From an uncultured Desulfuromonas sp. (GTDB lineage Bacteria; Desulfobacterota; Desulfuromonadia; Desulfuromonadales; Desulfuromonadaceae): a stretch of 64,000 nt of DNA. The position numbers and the translations under genes are program-made. This document shows, piece after piece, positions 27,694 to 35,528 of the stretch (position 1 is its first letter; each line of letters opens with the position of its first letter). The DNA is taken from assembly GCF_963666745.1 (NCBI RefSeq), contig NZ_OY762961.1, positions 422,001-486,000 on the forward strand, read 5' to 3'. The notes beneath the pieces were generated by a model that worked only from the letters and a program-made list of their open reading frames with translations, was not told the origin of the DNA and ran no database searches.

Positions 27694-29194
27694 GATTTGT
27701 CCTACTGTAAAAAACGGAATTCATTACACTCCGGATGACGTAGCTCTCGAACTTGTTCGTGGTGCTAAGCACCATCTTAGCGTAACACCTTCCCTTTCAG
27801 TTTTAGATCCCGCCTGTGGTGACGGGGCTTTATTGCGTGCAGCGGAATATGAGCTTGGTAATCATCACTTTTTCCACGGTTGTGACTTGTTTTTTCCGAA
27901 TGTACAAAACTGGTCAGAAACAATGCAGTTTCACCATGGAAACTTTTTCGATTATTCCTTAGATGATCAATATGATTTAGTACTCACTAATCCCCCATAT
28001 ATTCAGTTTGGTAGACTAGACAAGAAACAACGTGAAAATCTTCATCGTCAATTCTCAAAAGAAGTTTTGTTTCGAGGAACAGCCGACTTATGGGTTTATT
28101 TTCTTATAAAATCAGTTTCCCATCTGCGATTTGGAGGGACTCTTGCTGCAATAATCCCATGGTCTTTTCTTGAGGCTGAATTCTCCCATGATATACGTAA
28201 GTGGATGGCAAGTTATTTCAGAGATATTCGTGTCTTGGTATTACGAGATAAGCATTTTGGCACAACAGAGAAGAGAGTGCTTTTGGTTTGGCTAGGAAAC
28301 TATGGATTGCCAGCTGAAAATATAGAAGTTGGTTTCTCTGACGATATCGGTGATGATCACTTTTACCAATCCCTTAGTAATGATGAATGGCTTCGTCCCT
28401 GTCTTATCACTACAGTTGGTATTCAACATGCTGATATCATAAAACATGCGATGGAGGGTGGTTGGTTTGAATTGAGAAGTGTGGCCTCTGTCAAAATAGG
28501 TGTTGTCACTGGTGCGAATAGCTTTTTTATTCGTGCTAGAAGTGAGCATGATATCGTAAGTTCTGTGCCGATTTTCACAAAAGTTAGAGAATTGCAAGCT
28601 TTAGAAATTCATGATCCGCCGGAGAAGGAGCTTTTAATCCTAGACAATAGAAGAGCACCGGATGATGTCTATATCCAAGAAGGTCTTAACGCAAATATCC
28701 AAAAACGTTCACATTGTGTACGTCGCGGTGAGCAATGGTTTCGTCTCACACTGGAATCGGCTCCAGATTGTTTTTTTACATATCGGGTCTCATCTATTCC
28801 CTACCTTACGCTTAATCCCGAGGGCTTTCAGTGCACTAATACTTTGCATGAAGTTAGATTTACTCAGGAGCTCTCATTGAACAAAAAAAGATGGATTGCT
28901 TTATCCATCTTGTCTGATATCTCGCAACTTTCTTTAGAATTAAAGGGACGTCACTATGGTAATGGAGTCTTGAAAATAGAGCCTTCAGCTTTGAAAGAAG
29001 TCCTTGTCTTTCTTCCACCAAAAAGGATTTCCGAGCGTAGGTTCAATAGAATTTCTGCACTTCTTGATTCTGGCCAGAAAGAAGAGGCTTCTCTTGAAGC
29101 TACGGCATATTGTAAAGAGGTTAGTTCTTTACCTGATCAAGTATGGGAGGATGCAAAAAATGCTTTGGAGCAAATCCGACGGAGACGTAACTGA
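27662..29194 (+). CDS. N6-adenine DNA methyltransferase (gamma/type IIG-like)
   Basis: 510 aa. S-adenosylmethionine motif I DPACGDGALL lies near residue 49 and catalytic motif IV NPPYIQFG near 110, diagnostic of N6-adenine methyltransferases. The layout (methylase core, then ~250 residues containing a target-recognition-like part ending in ELKGRHYGNGVLKIEPSALKEVLVFLP) resembles HsdM, PglX and Eco57I-type enzymes. It lacks an N-terminal nuclease domain, so it is methylase plus specificity in one chain. Last gene of the cassette, overlapping the previous gene by 32 nt and followed by a terminator. It presumably marks host DNA so that the other genes can distinguish self from foreign DNA. Confidence 0.88.
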   Translation: MNAYIPSATSEICPTVKNGIHYTPDDVALELVRGAKHHLSVTPSLSVLDPACGDGALLRAAEYELGNHHFFHGCDLFFPNVQNWSETMQFHHGNFFDYSLDDQYDLVLTNPPYIQFGRLDKKQRENLHRQFSKEVLFRGTADLWVYFLIKSVSHLRFGGTLAAIIPWSFLEAEFSHDIRKWMASYFRDIRVLVLRDKHFGTTEKRVLLVWLGNYGLPAENIEVGFSDDIGDDHFYQSLSNDEWLRPCLITTVGIQHADIIKHAMEGGWFELRSVASVKIGVVTGANSFFIRARSEHDIVSSVPIFTKVRELQALEIHDPPEKELLILDNRRAPDDVYIQEGLNANIQKRSHCVRRGEQWFRLTLESAPDCFFTYRVSSIPYLTLNPEGFQCTNTLHEVRFTQELSLNKKRWIALSILSDISQLSLELKGRHYGNGVLKIEPSALKEVLVFLPPKRISERRFNRISALLDSGQKEEASLEATAYCKEVSSLPDQVWEDAKNALEQIRRRRN

Positions 29195-29224
29195 GTCGGA
29201 AGATTTATAGTGGATCAATAGCCT

Positions 29225-29257
29225 AAAGCGGAGCTGCCATCAGCCCCGCTTTTTTTA
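29225..29257 (+). terminator. Rho-independent terminator ending the AT-rich cassette
   Basis: AAAGCGG-A-GCTG / CAGC-C-CCGCTTT stem followed by seven T residues, about 30 nt after the methyltransferase stop. It closely resembles other host terminators in the window and may mark the right edge of the cassette. Confidence 0.85.
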
Positions 29258-29274
29258 TTCCCAGAAAAAGAGTC

Positions 29275-31149
29275 TTATTTCTCTTTCTCAGCCAGCATCT
29301 CCCTCGCCATCTCCAAATTGTGGTAAGCTACAACACGAATCATCCCCACATCCCGACCTTTCACCTGATCCAACTCAGCAAGAAATTCCTCTAATTCCGT
29401 AGTCGCCATCGTCACTGCCTGCGGACGGAACGGAATAGAGAAATCGATCCCTTTGACATTCCAGCCTTCCGGGAAAAAGGTGAACGGTGCAAAGTCGGCA
29501 ATCTGTCGTTTGGCCCTCGGGACGATGGTGCTGGTTTTCATGTTTTCAAAGCGCATACCGTCGGCATCAGCAATGATCGTGTAGCTGCCGGTAAACGGCT
29601 GCTGTACATCATTTTTATTGGCGTAGGTGTAGCTGGATTCGGCCACCTGGGCGTGGCTGGTGTGGCAGCTGTCGCAGGTGCGTGCCTGGCCGAGGGCGTG
29701 GCTCATTTTGTCCATCTGAATCCACAACAGGGCCTTGTTGTTATGCGGCAGGTCGTTGCGGGTGCCGTTGACGATAAAGGCGTCGTTGACGTCGGTCTGC
29801 TCGCGGGTAATGGTGAAGGTCTCAGGTTCGCCGATGCGCGTATCCCCTTTGATGGTGCGTTGCGGGATGGCGCGGAATTTTAGGCCGGTGGGGGCGACAT
29901 CTTTGGTCTGGTTGAGCGCGGCCATGGGGTAGGGCTTGACCGGAATCCAGCGTCCGGCGGCGTTTTTGATCAGCGTCGGCAGAGAGCGGGTACCGTAATA
30001 TTCCTTGTGCTTGGTGAAGGGCGTTTCCACCCCGGCGACCACGCCCGGACCCCAGAAGGTGAACTGATACGCGCCGACGGTCTGGACGTGGCAGGCGCTG
30101 CAATCGACATTGCTGTGGCTGGATTGGGCGACGGCAGCGACGATCTCTTTATGGCACTGTTGGCAGGAGTTGCGCGCCGAGTCGCTGGCCAGGTGGCCGA
30201 ACTGGTGGTTTTCGATCTGATGGCAGTCGATGCAGTCGACGCCGTTTTGCACATGTACGCCGACGGGCAGGTCCGACGGGAAGGCGTATTCGCCGCGCAT
30301 ATATCCGGCACCACGGCGACGATCCATCGGCCCGGCATGACACAGACTGGCGCGGCCACCGCCATAGCAGGACGGTGCTTCGGGCGGGCCAAAGCGGTGA
30401 CGGCCTTGCCCTTTATAGGCTTGATAATGGCAATCGTTGCATCCGGCGTGACATTTGCTGCATTGACGCGCCGAGGCGTTATTTTGCGCGGCATCAAACG
30501 GCACGGCACACTCACTGGCCAGGGCTTCGTAATTATCACCGAACCATGGGCCGCAGTTCTGCGGGCCGGGCAGGTCTTCACTGAAGGTGCGGAAGGCGCG
30601 TTGATGTTTGAGCAGCCCTTTGGTGGAGCTGTTGTAGGCGGTGACCTCGTCATCATGACATTTGCCGCAGGTGGCGCGGGCCACTTCCGGCGCATAGGCA
30701 AAGGTCTGCGGATCGCGGTCGTGATAGTAGATGCCGAGAATCTTACCGGTTTTAGCCTGTTGCAGGGCGGCTTTATCCGGCTTGGGAATCATGGCGTCAA
30801 AGGCGCTGCCCTGCGGCTCCAGTGCGGTAATGCCGATCTGCTTGCGATCCATGGCCTCTCCTTTGTACGCGCCTCCAACGGCCATCAGAAACGGCTTGAG
30901 CAAGCCCTGGTGCGCGGCGGCTTTGTCCATGATGGTGCTGTCGCCCTGGTGACAGTCGACGCAGGTGGGCGTGCCGCCCATGTTGACTTCGTCATCCACG
31001 GCTTGCGGATCGAGGTACAGGTCCGGCGCGCCGAGGGCCGTCATTTGGGTTTTATCGCCATGGCAGTGCACGCAGGAGGAGTCTATGTCGTAGCCAAGGC
31101 TCAGAGTGGGGAGGAGTAGAACAAACAGGAGGCACAGGGATTTCACCAT
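29275..31149 (-). CDS. Periplasmic nine-heme c-type cytochrome
   Basis: Exported multiheme cytochrome (624 aa). The signal peptide covers residues 1-19 (MVKSLCLLFVLLLPTLSLG). Nine canonical CxxCH sites are present: CVHCH, CVDCH, CGKCH, CSKCH, CNDCH, CIDCH, CQQCH, CSACH and CDSCH. An odd CYGGGRASLCH (CX8CH) lies between the fifth and sixth. The C-terminal ~130 residues carry no heme motif. Such proteins carry electrons through the periplasm towards extracellular acceptors or serve as terminal reductases in metal-reducing anaerobes; the partner is unknown. It has AAAGGA before the ATG and is monocistronic. Confidence 0.92.
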   Translation of the reverse strand: MVKSLCLLFVLLLPTLSLGYDIDSSCVHCHGDKTQMTALGAPDLYLDPQAVDDEVNMGGTPTCVDCHQGDSTIMDKAAAHQGLLKPFLMAVGGAYKGEAMDRKQIGITALEPQGSAFDAMIPKPDKAALQQAKTGKILGIYYHDRDPQTFAYAPEVARATCGKCHDDEVTAYNSSTKGLLKHQRAFRTFSEDLPGPQNCGPWFGDNYEALASECAVPFDAAQNNASARQCSKCHAGCNDCHYQAYKGQGRHRFGPPEAPSCYGGGRASLCHAGPMDRRRGAGYMRGEYAFPSDLPVGVHVQNGVDCIDCHQIENHQFGHLASDSARNSCQQCHKEIVAAVAQSSHSNVDCSACHVQTVGAYQFTFWGPGVVAGVETPFTKHKEYYGTRSLPTLIKNAAGRWIPVKPYPMAALNQTKDVAPTGLKFRAIPQRTIKGDTRIGEPETFTITREQTDVNDAFIVNGTRNDLPHNNKALLWIQMDKMSHALGQARTCDSCHTSHAQVAESSYTYANKNDVQQPFTGSYTIIADADGMRFENMKTSTIVPRAKRQIADFAPFTFFPEGWNVKGIDFSIPFRPQAVTMATTELEEFLAELDQVKGRDVGMIRVVAYHNLEMAREMLAEKEK

Positions 31150-31997
31150 GATGGCGTCCTTTCAGAAGGGAGGCGGTCTGATGTGGTTTAAACTTCACGA
31201 TTTGTTTTAACACGCTTTAACTCTGATGTCATGCCGATGCTGTGTTCAGCGTTTATGAGTGAGACTGGGGTATTGCTCAGCTGACAACCATTTTTATGGT
31301 GGCACCACTCGTTAGGTTGAGCAACCCAGCCCTTACGTACTGCAGTACCGAACGGATGCCGTTCGCCAGCGCGATCAGTTCCGAATGACGAACTACTGAA
31401 GCTCAAGATCAAGTTCAAGGTCGCCGGGTTTCGTCCCGGCAGGCGACATACTTTTGACTGGCCGCTCAAAAGTATGCAAAAACCAGCTGAACTTCTCCTG
31501 GACCTAGACTAACGGACACTGCGTCTGTTTCCGTTATGCGTTGCATATCCGGCTCGCCGCCCTTTAGGTCGGCGAATCGTGGGCATCATCAGCTGTGGCG
31601 TAAAACGTTGATAACGGTCTTGTGGCGGACTCTATTTTTTCCGTGACACCGATCTAACGGGTGGGACGGTGCCCACCCTGCAGTCGCGTATTATTTAGCA
31701 CTCAAGCTCTCCCGTTTAGCCGCGCCGAACGAAGAGAACGGTCACCGCGATGATCGTCGGAAAACTGTTTGAGGACTGTGGCACACCGGCAGAGTTCTTG
31801 CCGACATCGCGGTGTTGGTGAACGCAGAGAGGGATCCCACAGGGCGCAATGGTCGGGAGTCGATTTTACGCCTCTATTGTCGACGCAAAAGGCGCCCGAG
31901 GTGCGGGCACGGAAGCCCGCGTCATGTGGGTACTAAGTAAGGCGAACGGATGAAGCCTTATCGTGAAATAGTGCTGAATACTGGAGAGGAAAAGAGC
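31150..31997. other. Gene-free region with structured repeat
   Basis: 848 bp without a credible gene. It contains copy A of the 315-bp hairpin-rich repeat (31401-31714). A further ~250 bp of GC-rich sequence (31715-31960) continues beyond the repeat boundary and is absent from copies B and C, so it may be part of a longer ancestral element. A 93-codon leftward frame (31188-31469) runs into the repeat and was not called. Confidence 0.6.
31401..31714 (-). repeat. 315-bp structured dispersed repeat, copy A (inverted)
   Basis: Nearly identical to 37751-38065 in the opposite orientation, and also related to 33262-33577. In element orientation it contains GGGTGGG/CCCACCC, a CGCCG/CGGCG stem around CCTAAAGGG, CATACTTTTGA/TCAAAAGTATG, and GCCGGG/CCCGGC hairpins. 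No open frame is shared by all copies. Confidence 0.92.
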
Positions 31998-33110
31998 TTA
32001 AAAAACATTCCACCGCCGAAACATGCCAGCCCGTTTGACCCGCTGCACCGCTAATTCAACCGCTGCTTCTCGGGGTAACAGCCCCTTGTGCTTGACGCCA
32101 TCCAAAACATTGCGGGTGTTGTGTCGCAGCTTTTCTTCAATGGCTTCGAGGGCTGCGGCTTCTGTAGCGCCTTTGTATTCCATGGCGGCGCAGATGACGC
32201 CACCGGCATTGGCGATAAAGTCGGGAATACACAGGATGCCCCGCTCGTGGAGTATCTTCTCCGCCGCATGGGTGATGGGGATGTTGGCTCCTTCCACCAC
32301 CAGCCGGGTTTTAAGGCGGCCGACATTGTCTTCGTGGATGACGTCGGGGCGGGCTGCGGGAATCCAGATGTCGCACTCCATGTCGAGCACCGCATCCCGG
32401 TCGCCGTGTTGCGCGTCGGCATAGTCGGTGAGGTTTTTACCGCGGGCCTTGAGTTCGATCAGTTGGTTGAGATGGAGACCCTGCGTGTTGTAGATAGCGC
32501 CCTGTGAATCCGCCGCGCCCACCAGAATCGCGCCTTGTCCGGTGAGAAAGCGGGCCGCATGTTTGCCCACGGCACCGAAGCCCTGCACCACGACGCGGGC
32601 ACCGGAGAGTTCAAAGTCACACTCCTCCAACGCCACCTCCGTGGCGTGAAACAGTCCCCAGCCGGTGGCGCCGATTTCATCCAAAGGAATGCCGCCCAAC
32701 TCACGGGGTAGACCGACAGAGCGAGCAATCTCATCATGCACCCAGGCCATACACTCTTCATCGGTGCCCATATCCGGGCCGACGATATATTCCTTGATAT
32801 CGCGTAAGACATTGGCCAGACAGCGAATCAGCTGCTCTTTGTGCTCGCGCGGCATTTTCGGATCGCCATAGAGTACGGCTTTCCCGCCGCCGTGAGCCAG
32901 TCCTGCCGCAGCGTTTTTTAACGTCATGGCCCGCGCCAGACGGCAACACTCCTCGGTACTGACATCCGGAGCCATGCGCAGTCCACCAATGGATGGCCCG
33001 GCCGCGACATTATCCACCACCAGAACTGCTTTCAGGTTCAGCTCTGGTTCATAGATATGAAGAATTTTGGTCGGGCCGAGATCATCATAGAATTTGAAAA
33101 TGTCTTCCAT
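31998..33110 (-). CDS. Glu/Leu/Phe/Val dehydrogenase
   Basis: NAD(P)-dependent amino-acid dehydrogenase (370 aa), catalysing reversible oxidative deamination of glutamate or a branched/aromatic amino acid. Motifs: GGLRMAP for substrate binding, the active-site lysine region MTLKNAAAGLAHGGGKAV, the catalytic Asp in VGPDMGTDEECMAWV, Rossmann loop VVQGFGAVGKHAARFL, and GANIPITHAAEKIL/PDFIANAGGV. Length (370) is closer to leucine dehydrogenase than to glutamate dehydrogenase (about 415-450), so substrate is left open. The ATG at 33110 (MEDIFKFYDD) with AAAGG upstream is preferred over a TTG at 33140. Confidence 0.9.
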   Translation of the reverse strand: MEDIFKFYDDLGPTKILHIYEPELNLKAVLVVDNVAAGPSIGGLRMAPDVSTEECCRLARAMTLKNAAAGLAHGGGKAVLYGDPKMPREHKEQLIRCLANVLRDIKEYIVGPDMGTDEECMAWVHDEIARSVGLPRELGGIPLDEIGATGWGLFHATEVALEECDFELSGARVVVQGFGAVGKHAARFLTGQGAILVGAADSQGAIYNTQGLHLNQLIELKARGKNLTDYADAQHGDRDAVLDMECDIWIPAARPDVIHEDNVGRLKTRLVVEGANIPITHAAEKILHERGILCIPDFIANAGGVICAAMEYKGATEAAALEAIEEKLRHNTRNVLDGVKHKGLLPREAAVELAVQRVKRAGMFRRWNVF

Positions 33111-33598
33111 GGCGGCAGCCTTTCTGATGGTGGGCAGCAACTGTTATTTAAAAAATAACAGAGAAATGGGATGTTGCTTTGTATTACAGAGAAATCAGCG
33201 ATTTATATGGAAATAATCAGTGGTGGAATTTCAATCGTTCATTTCGTTCGGCGCTGAAGTACGGGAGGGCTTGAGTGCTGAATAACACACAACTGTAGGG
33301 TGGGCACCGTCCCGCCCGTTTAATTGGTGTCACACCAGAGATAAAGAAAGACGAAAGCGCCTTATCAACGTTTTACGCCAAAGGTGATGAGACGCACGAT
33401 TCGTCGACCTAAAGGGCGGCGAGCCGGATCAGTGAAGCATGACGGAAACAGACGCATTGTCGGTTAAGCTAGGTTCAGGAGAAGTTCAGCCGGTTTTTGC
33501 ATACTTTTGAGCGGCCAGTCAAAAGTATGTCGGCTGCCGGGACGAATCCCGGCGACCTTGATTTTGATCTTGAGGTCTTAAAGGAAAAACATCAATCC
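33111..33598. other. Gene-free region with structured repeat
   Basis: 488 bp containing the upstream region of the dehydrogenase gene and copy B of the structured repeat (33262-33577). No gene was recognised. Confidence 0.6.
33262..33577 (+). repeat. 315-bp structured dispersed repeat, copy B
   Basis: The most divergent copy, about 80% identical to A and C by eye. Several differences keep RNA pairing: GGGTGGG now faces CCCGCCC (a G-U pair), and CGTCG faces CGGCG (G-U). The CATACTTTTGA/TCAAAAGTATG arms are unchanged. It lies head-on to the phosphatase gene stop. Confidence 0.9.
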
Positions 33599-34303
33599 CT
33601 ACGACACCTGCCAAACCTCCCGAGTCAACACATCACAAGCCGTCAAAACCCGATTATGCCCAGCCCCGGTATCAATCGCATAACGCCCGCCTTCAAAAGT
33701 CGGCCAGTTGTTCGGAGTCGGACTGTGGCCAACCACCTGGATAATGCCGTCGCTACTTGGCGGCAGATTGCGCGCCCACAGCAGGGTAAAGATCGATTGC
33801 TTTTCAACCGGAATGCCGGGTTGAAGCCCGGCGTGGACAAACAGGAACGGATCAATGCGCCACCACAGCCGGGTGTCTTCCAAGAAATCCACATGTTCCT
33901 GGGGAATGTCTTTTAGCCGGTTCGTTTCATAGCTGGCCAACGTGGCCCGGCCACCGTTGCTGAAAAAAAGATCCACATCGGAAAAACTGCCAACGTCGTC
34001 ACGGTAGCGCGGACAGATGTCCCGCAGGCTCGCATCGTGACGCACGCCAACTTCGACCAAGGCATCAAGCAGCATCTGGTCATGGTTGCCGCGCAGAAAC
34101 ACCGTGTCGGGAAAACGTTGCTGCAGGGCGATGAGGGTGGAGAGCAAACCGCAACTGTCCGGGCCGCGATCAATATAATCACCGAGGAACACCAGCTGGT
34201 CGGCGGCGGTCGGCTGGACGACATTGAGCAGGCGGCGCAGCATGTCGCGTTGGCCATGCAGATCGCCGATGGCGATCAACCGCTGTGGCAGCTCACCCGG
34301 CAT
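33599..34303 (-). CDS. PPP-family metallophosphoesterase (Ser/Thr-phosphatase-like)
   Basis: Cytoplasmic two-metal phosphoesterase (234 aa). Complete PPP signature: GDLHGQ near residue 13, GDYIDRGPDS near 41, GNHD near 71, HAGLQPG and VGHSP. Related to bacterial PrpA/PrpB-type protein phosphatases and to ApaH-type hydrolases; the target is unknown. It lies 8 nt after the arsC stop in the same direction, so the two form an operon. The frame ends just inside copy B of the dispersed repeat flank. Confidence 0.88.
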   Translation of the reverse strand: MPGELPQRLIAIGDLHGQRDMLRRLLNVVQPTAADQLVFLGDYIDRGPDSCGLLSTLIALQQRFPDTVFLRGNHDQMLLDALVEVGVRHDASLRDICPRYRDDVGSFSDVDLFFSNGGRATLASYETNRLKDIPQEHVDFLEDTRLWWRIDPFLFVHAGLQPGIPVEKQSIFTLLWARNLPPSSDGIIQVVGHSPTPNNWPTFEGGRYAIDTGAGHNRVLTACDVLTREVWQVS

Positions 34304-34311
34304 GGCCGATG

Positions 34312-34758
34312 CTACTCCGTGACGGATTCCGGCAGGGTTTCGACAAAGGCTTTAATCTCATCGCGCACCTTGCGGTAGCAGTCGAGCTGTTGCTCTTCCG
34401 AGGCACCTTGTTCGGCCAGCGCGCGGGCCAGGTGCGGCGGATCGTCAAAACCGACATGCACCACTTTGCAATTGGCCGGAAAATAGGGGCAGGTTTCGTG
34501 GGCGTGGCCGCACACGGTGACGACGACATCGATGGGTGTGTCCTTGAATTCATCCAGGTGCTGGGAGCGGTGACCGGAAATATCGACCCCGGCTTCGGCC
34601 ATCACTTTGACGGCATTGGGGTTGAGGCCGTGGGTTTCAATCCCGGCGGAATAGACCTCAATCACATCCCCTTTGAGGTGGCGGGTCCAGCCTTCGGCCA
34701 TCTGGCTGCGGCAGGAATTGCCGGTGCATAAAAACAACAGGTGCAGTTTATCGGGCAT
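34312..34758 (-). CDS. arsC: Arsenate reductase, thioredoxin-coupled (low-MW phosphatase fold)
   Basis: Reduces arsenate to arsenite in the cytoplasm (148 aa). The P-loop CTGNSCR (Cys11...Arg17), redox Cys83 and Cys90 in TVCGHAHETCPYF, and the catalytic Asp in FDDPPHLAR match the thioredoxin-dependent ArsC type (S. aureus pI258 numbering Cys10/82/89). All key residues are present. No arsR or arsenite efflux gene is adjacent; the following gene is a phosphatase, so the reductase may supply a distant efflux pump. Confidence 0.92.
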   Translation of the reverse strand: MPDKLHLLFLCTGNSCRSQMAEGWTRHLKGDVIEVYSAGIETHGLNPNAVKVMAEAGVDISGHRSQHLDEFKDTPIDVVVTVCGHAHETCPYFPANCKVVHVGFDDPPHLARALAEQGASEEQQLDCYRKVRDEIKAFVETLPESVTE

Positions 34759-34859
34759 CGTTTTCTCCAGCGTGTTTTATGACGTGTTGTGTTTTGCCTG
34801 ATTCAACCAAAACTCAGCGAAAAAGTCGAACGCTCTTTTGCCCGAGGCGCTGGCGAGGA

Positions 34860-35528
34860 TCACGCCTCTTTCGGTTCCTCCGGCTGCTCGGTAAACCGTT
34901 CGGTCAGCTCGGCCAAATGCTTGCTGTGGGTGAGAATCAGCGCTTCATCCTTTTCTTTGAGCGTCATTTCGGGGTCGGCAATCAGAAACTGATCGTCGCG
35001 GTAGATGCCGATGATGCGCGCCTCTTTGGGCAGGGCAAAGTCAGCGATCTTGCCTTTGTTGTGCTCGGTAATCTCCACCATAATGCAACGCGCTTCATAC
35101 TTGATCATCGACGACAGCTCGACGGCATCAACGCCGGACACGGTATCGGCCAGATAACGGCTGATGGTCTTGGAGGGCGTCACCGTGTGTTCCAAACGCA
35201 GCTCACGGCAGATGGTGAGGTAATCGACATCGTGAATCTGCACCACCACGTGCCCGTAGCCCAGCGAGCGCCCCACCAGCGCGGCGATGATGTTGTACTG
35301 GTCGTTCTCCGTCAAGCAAAACAGGTAGTCGGCATGCTCCGGCCCGGCCTCTTTGAGGATATTGGGACGGCTGCCGTCGCCATGGAGAAAGCTGCAGTCC
35401 AGGGTGTCGGTCAGGGCTTCAATGCGCGCCTTGTCCTCTTCGATAATCACCACTTCATGTTTGCGGTCGATGAGCAGCAGCGCGGTTTCCACGGTGAGCT
35501 CACCGGCACCGACAAAGACGATACGCAT
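34860..35528 (-). CDS. trkA: TrkA-type potassium uptake regulator
   Basis: Cytoplasmic NAD(H)-binding gating subunit of the Trk/Ktr potassium channel (222 aa). A Rossmann RCK_N domain (MRIVFVGAGELTVETALLL, IIEEDKARIEAL, FLHGDGSRPNIL) is followed by a TrkA_C domain from about residue 135 (EARCIMVEITEHNKGKIADFALP...LILTHSKH). It is a single-RCK protein, half the length of the E. coli TrkA. Its start overlaps the trkH stop by one base (TGATG), indicating translational coupling. Confidence 0.92.
   Translation of the reverse strand: MRIVFVGAGELTVETALLLIDRKHEVVIIEEDKARIEALTDTLDCSFLHGDGSRPNILKEAGPEHADYLFCLTENDQYNIIAALVGRSLGYGHVVVQIHDVDYLTICRELRLEHTVTPSKTISRYLADTVSGVDAVELSSMIKYEARCIMVEITEHNKGKIADFALPKEARIIGIYRDDQFLIADPEMTLKEKDEALILTHSKHLAELTERFTEQPEEPKEA

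Noticed and set aside
30007-31119. 370-codon frame antisense to the cytochrome gene
   Set aside because: Shadow of a gene with nine heme motifs and a signal peptide; no recognisable domain.
31188-31469. 93-codon leftward frame beside repeat copy A
   Set aside because: Runs into the dispersed repeat, is not open in the other copies and has no start signal.
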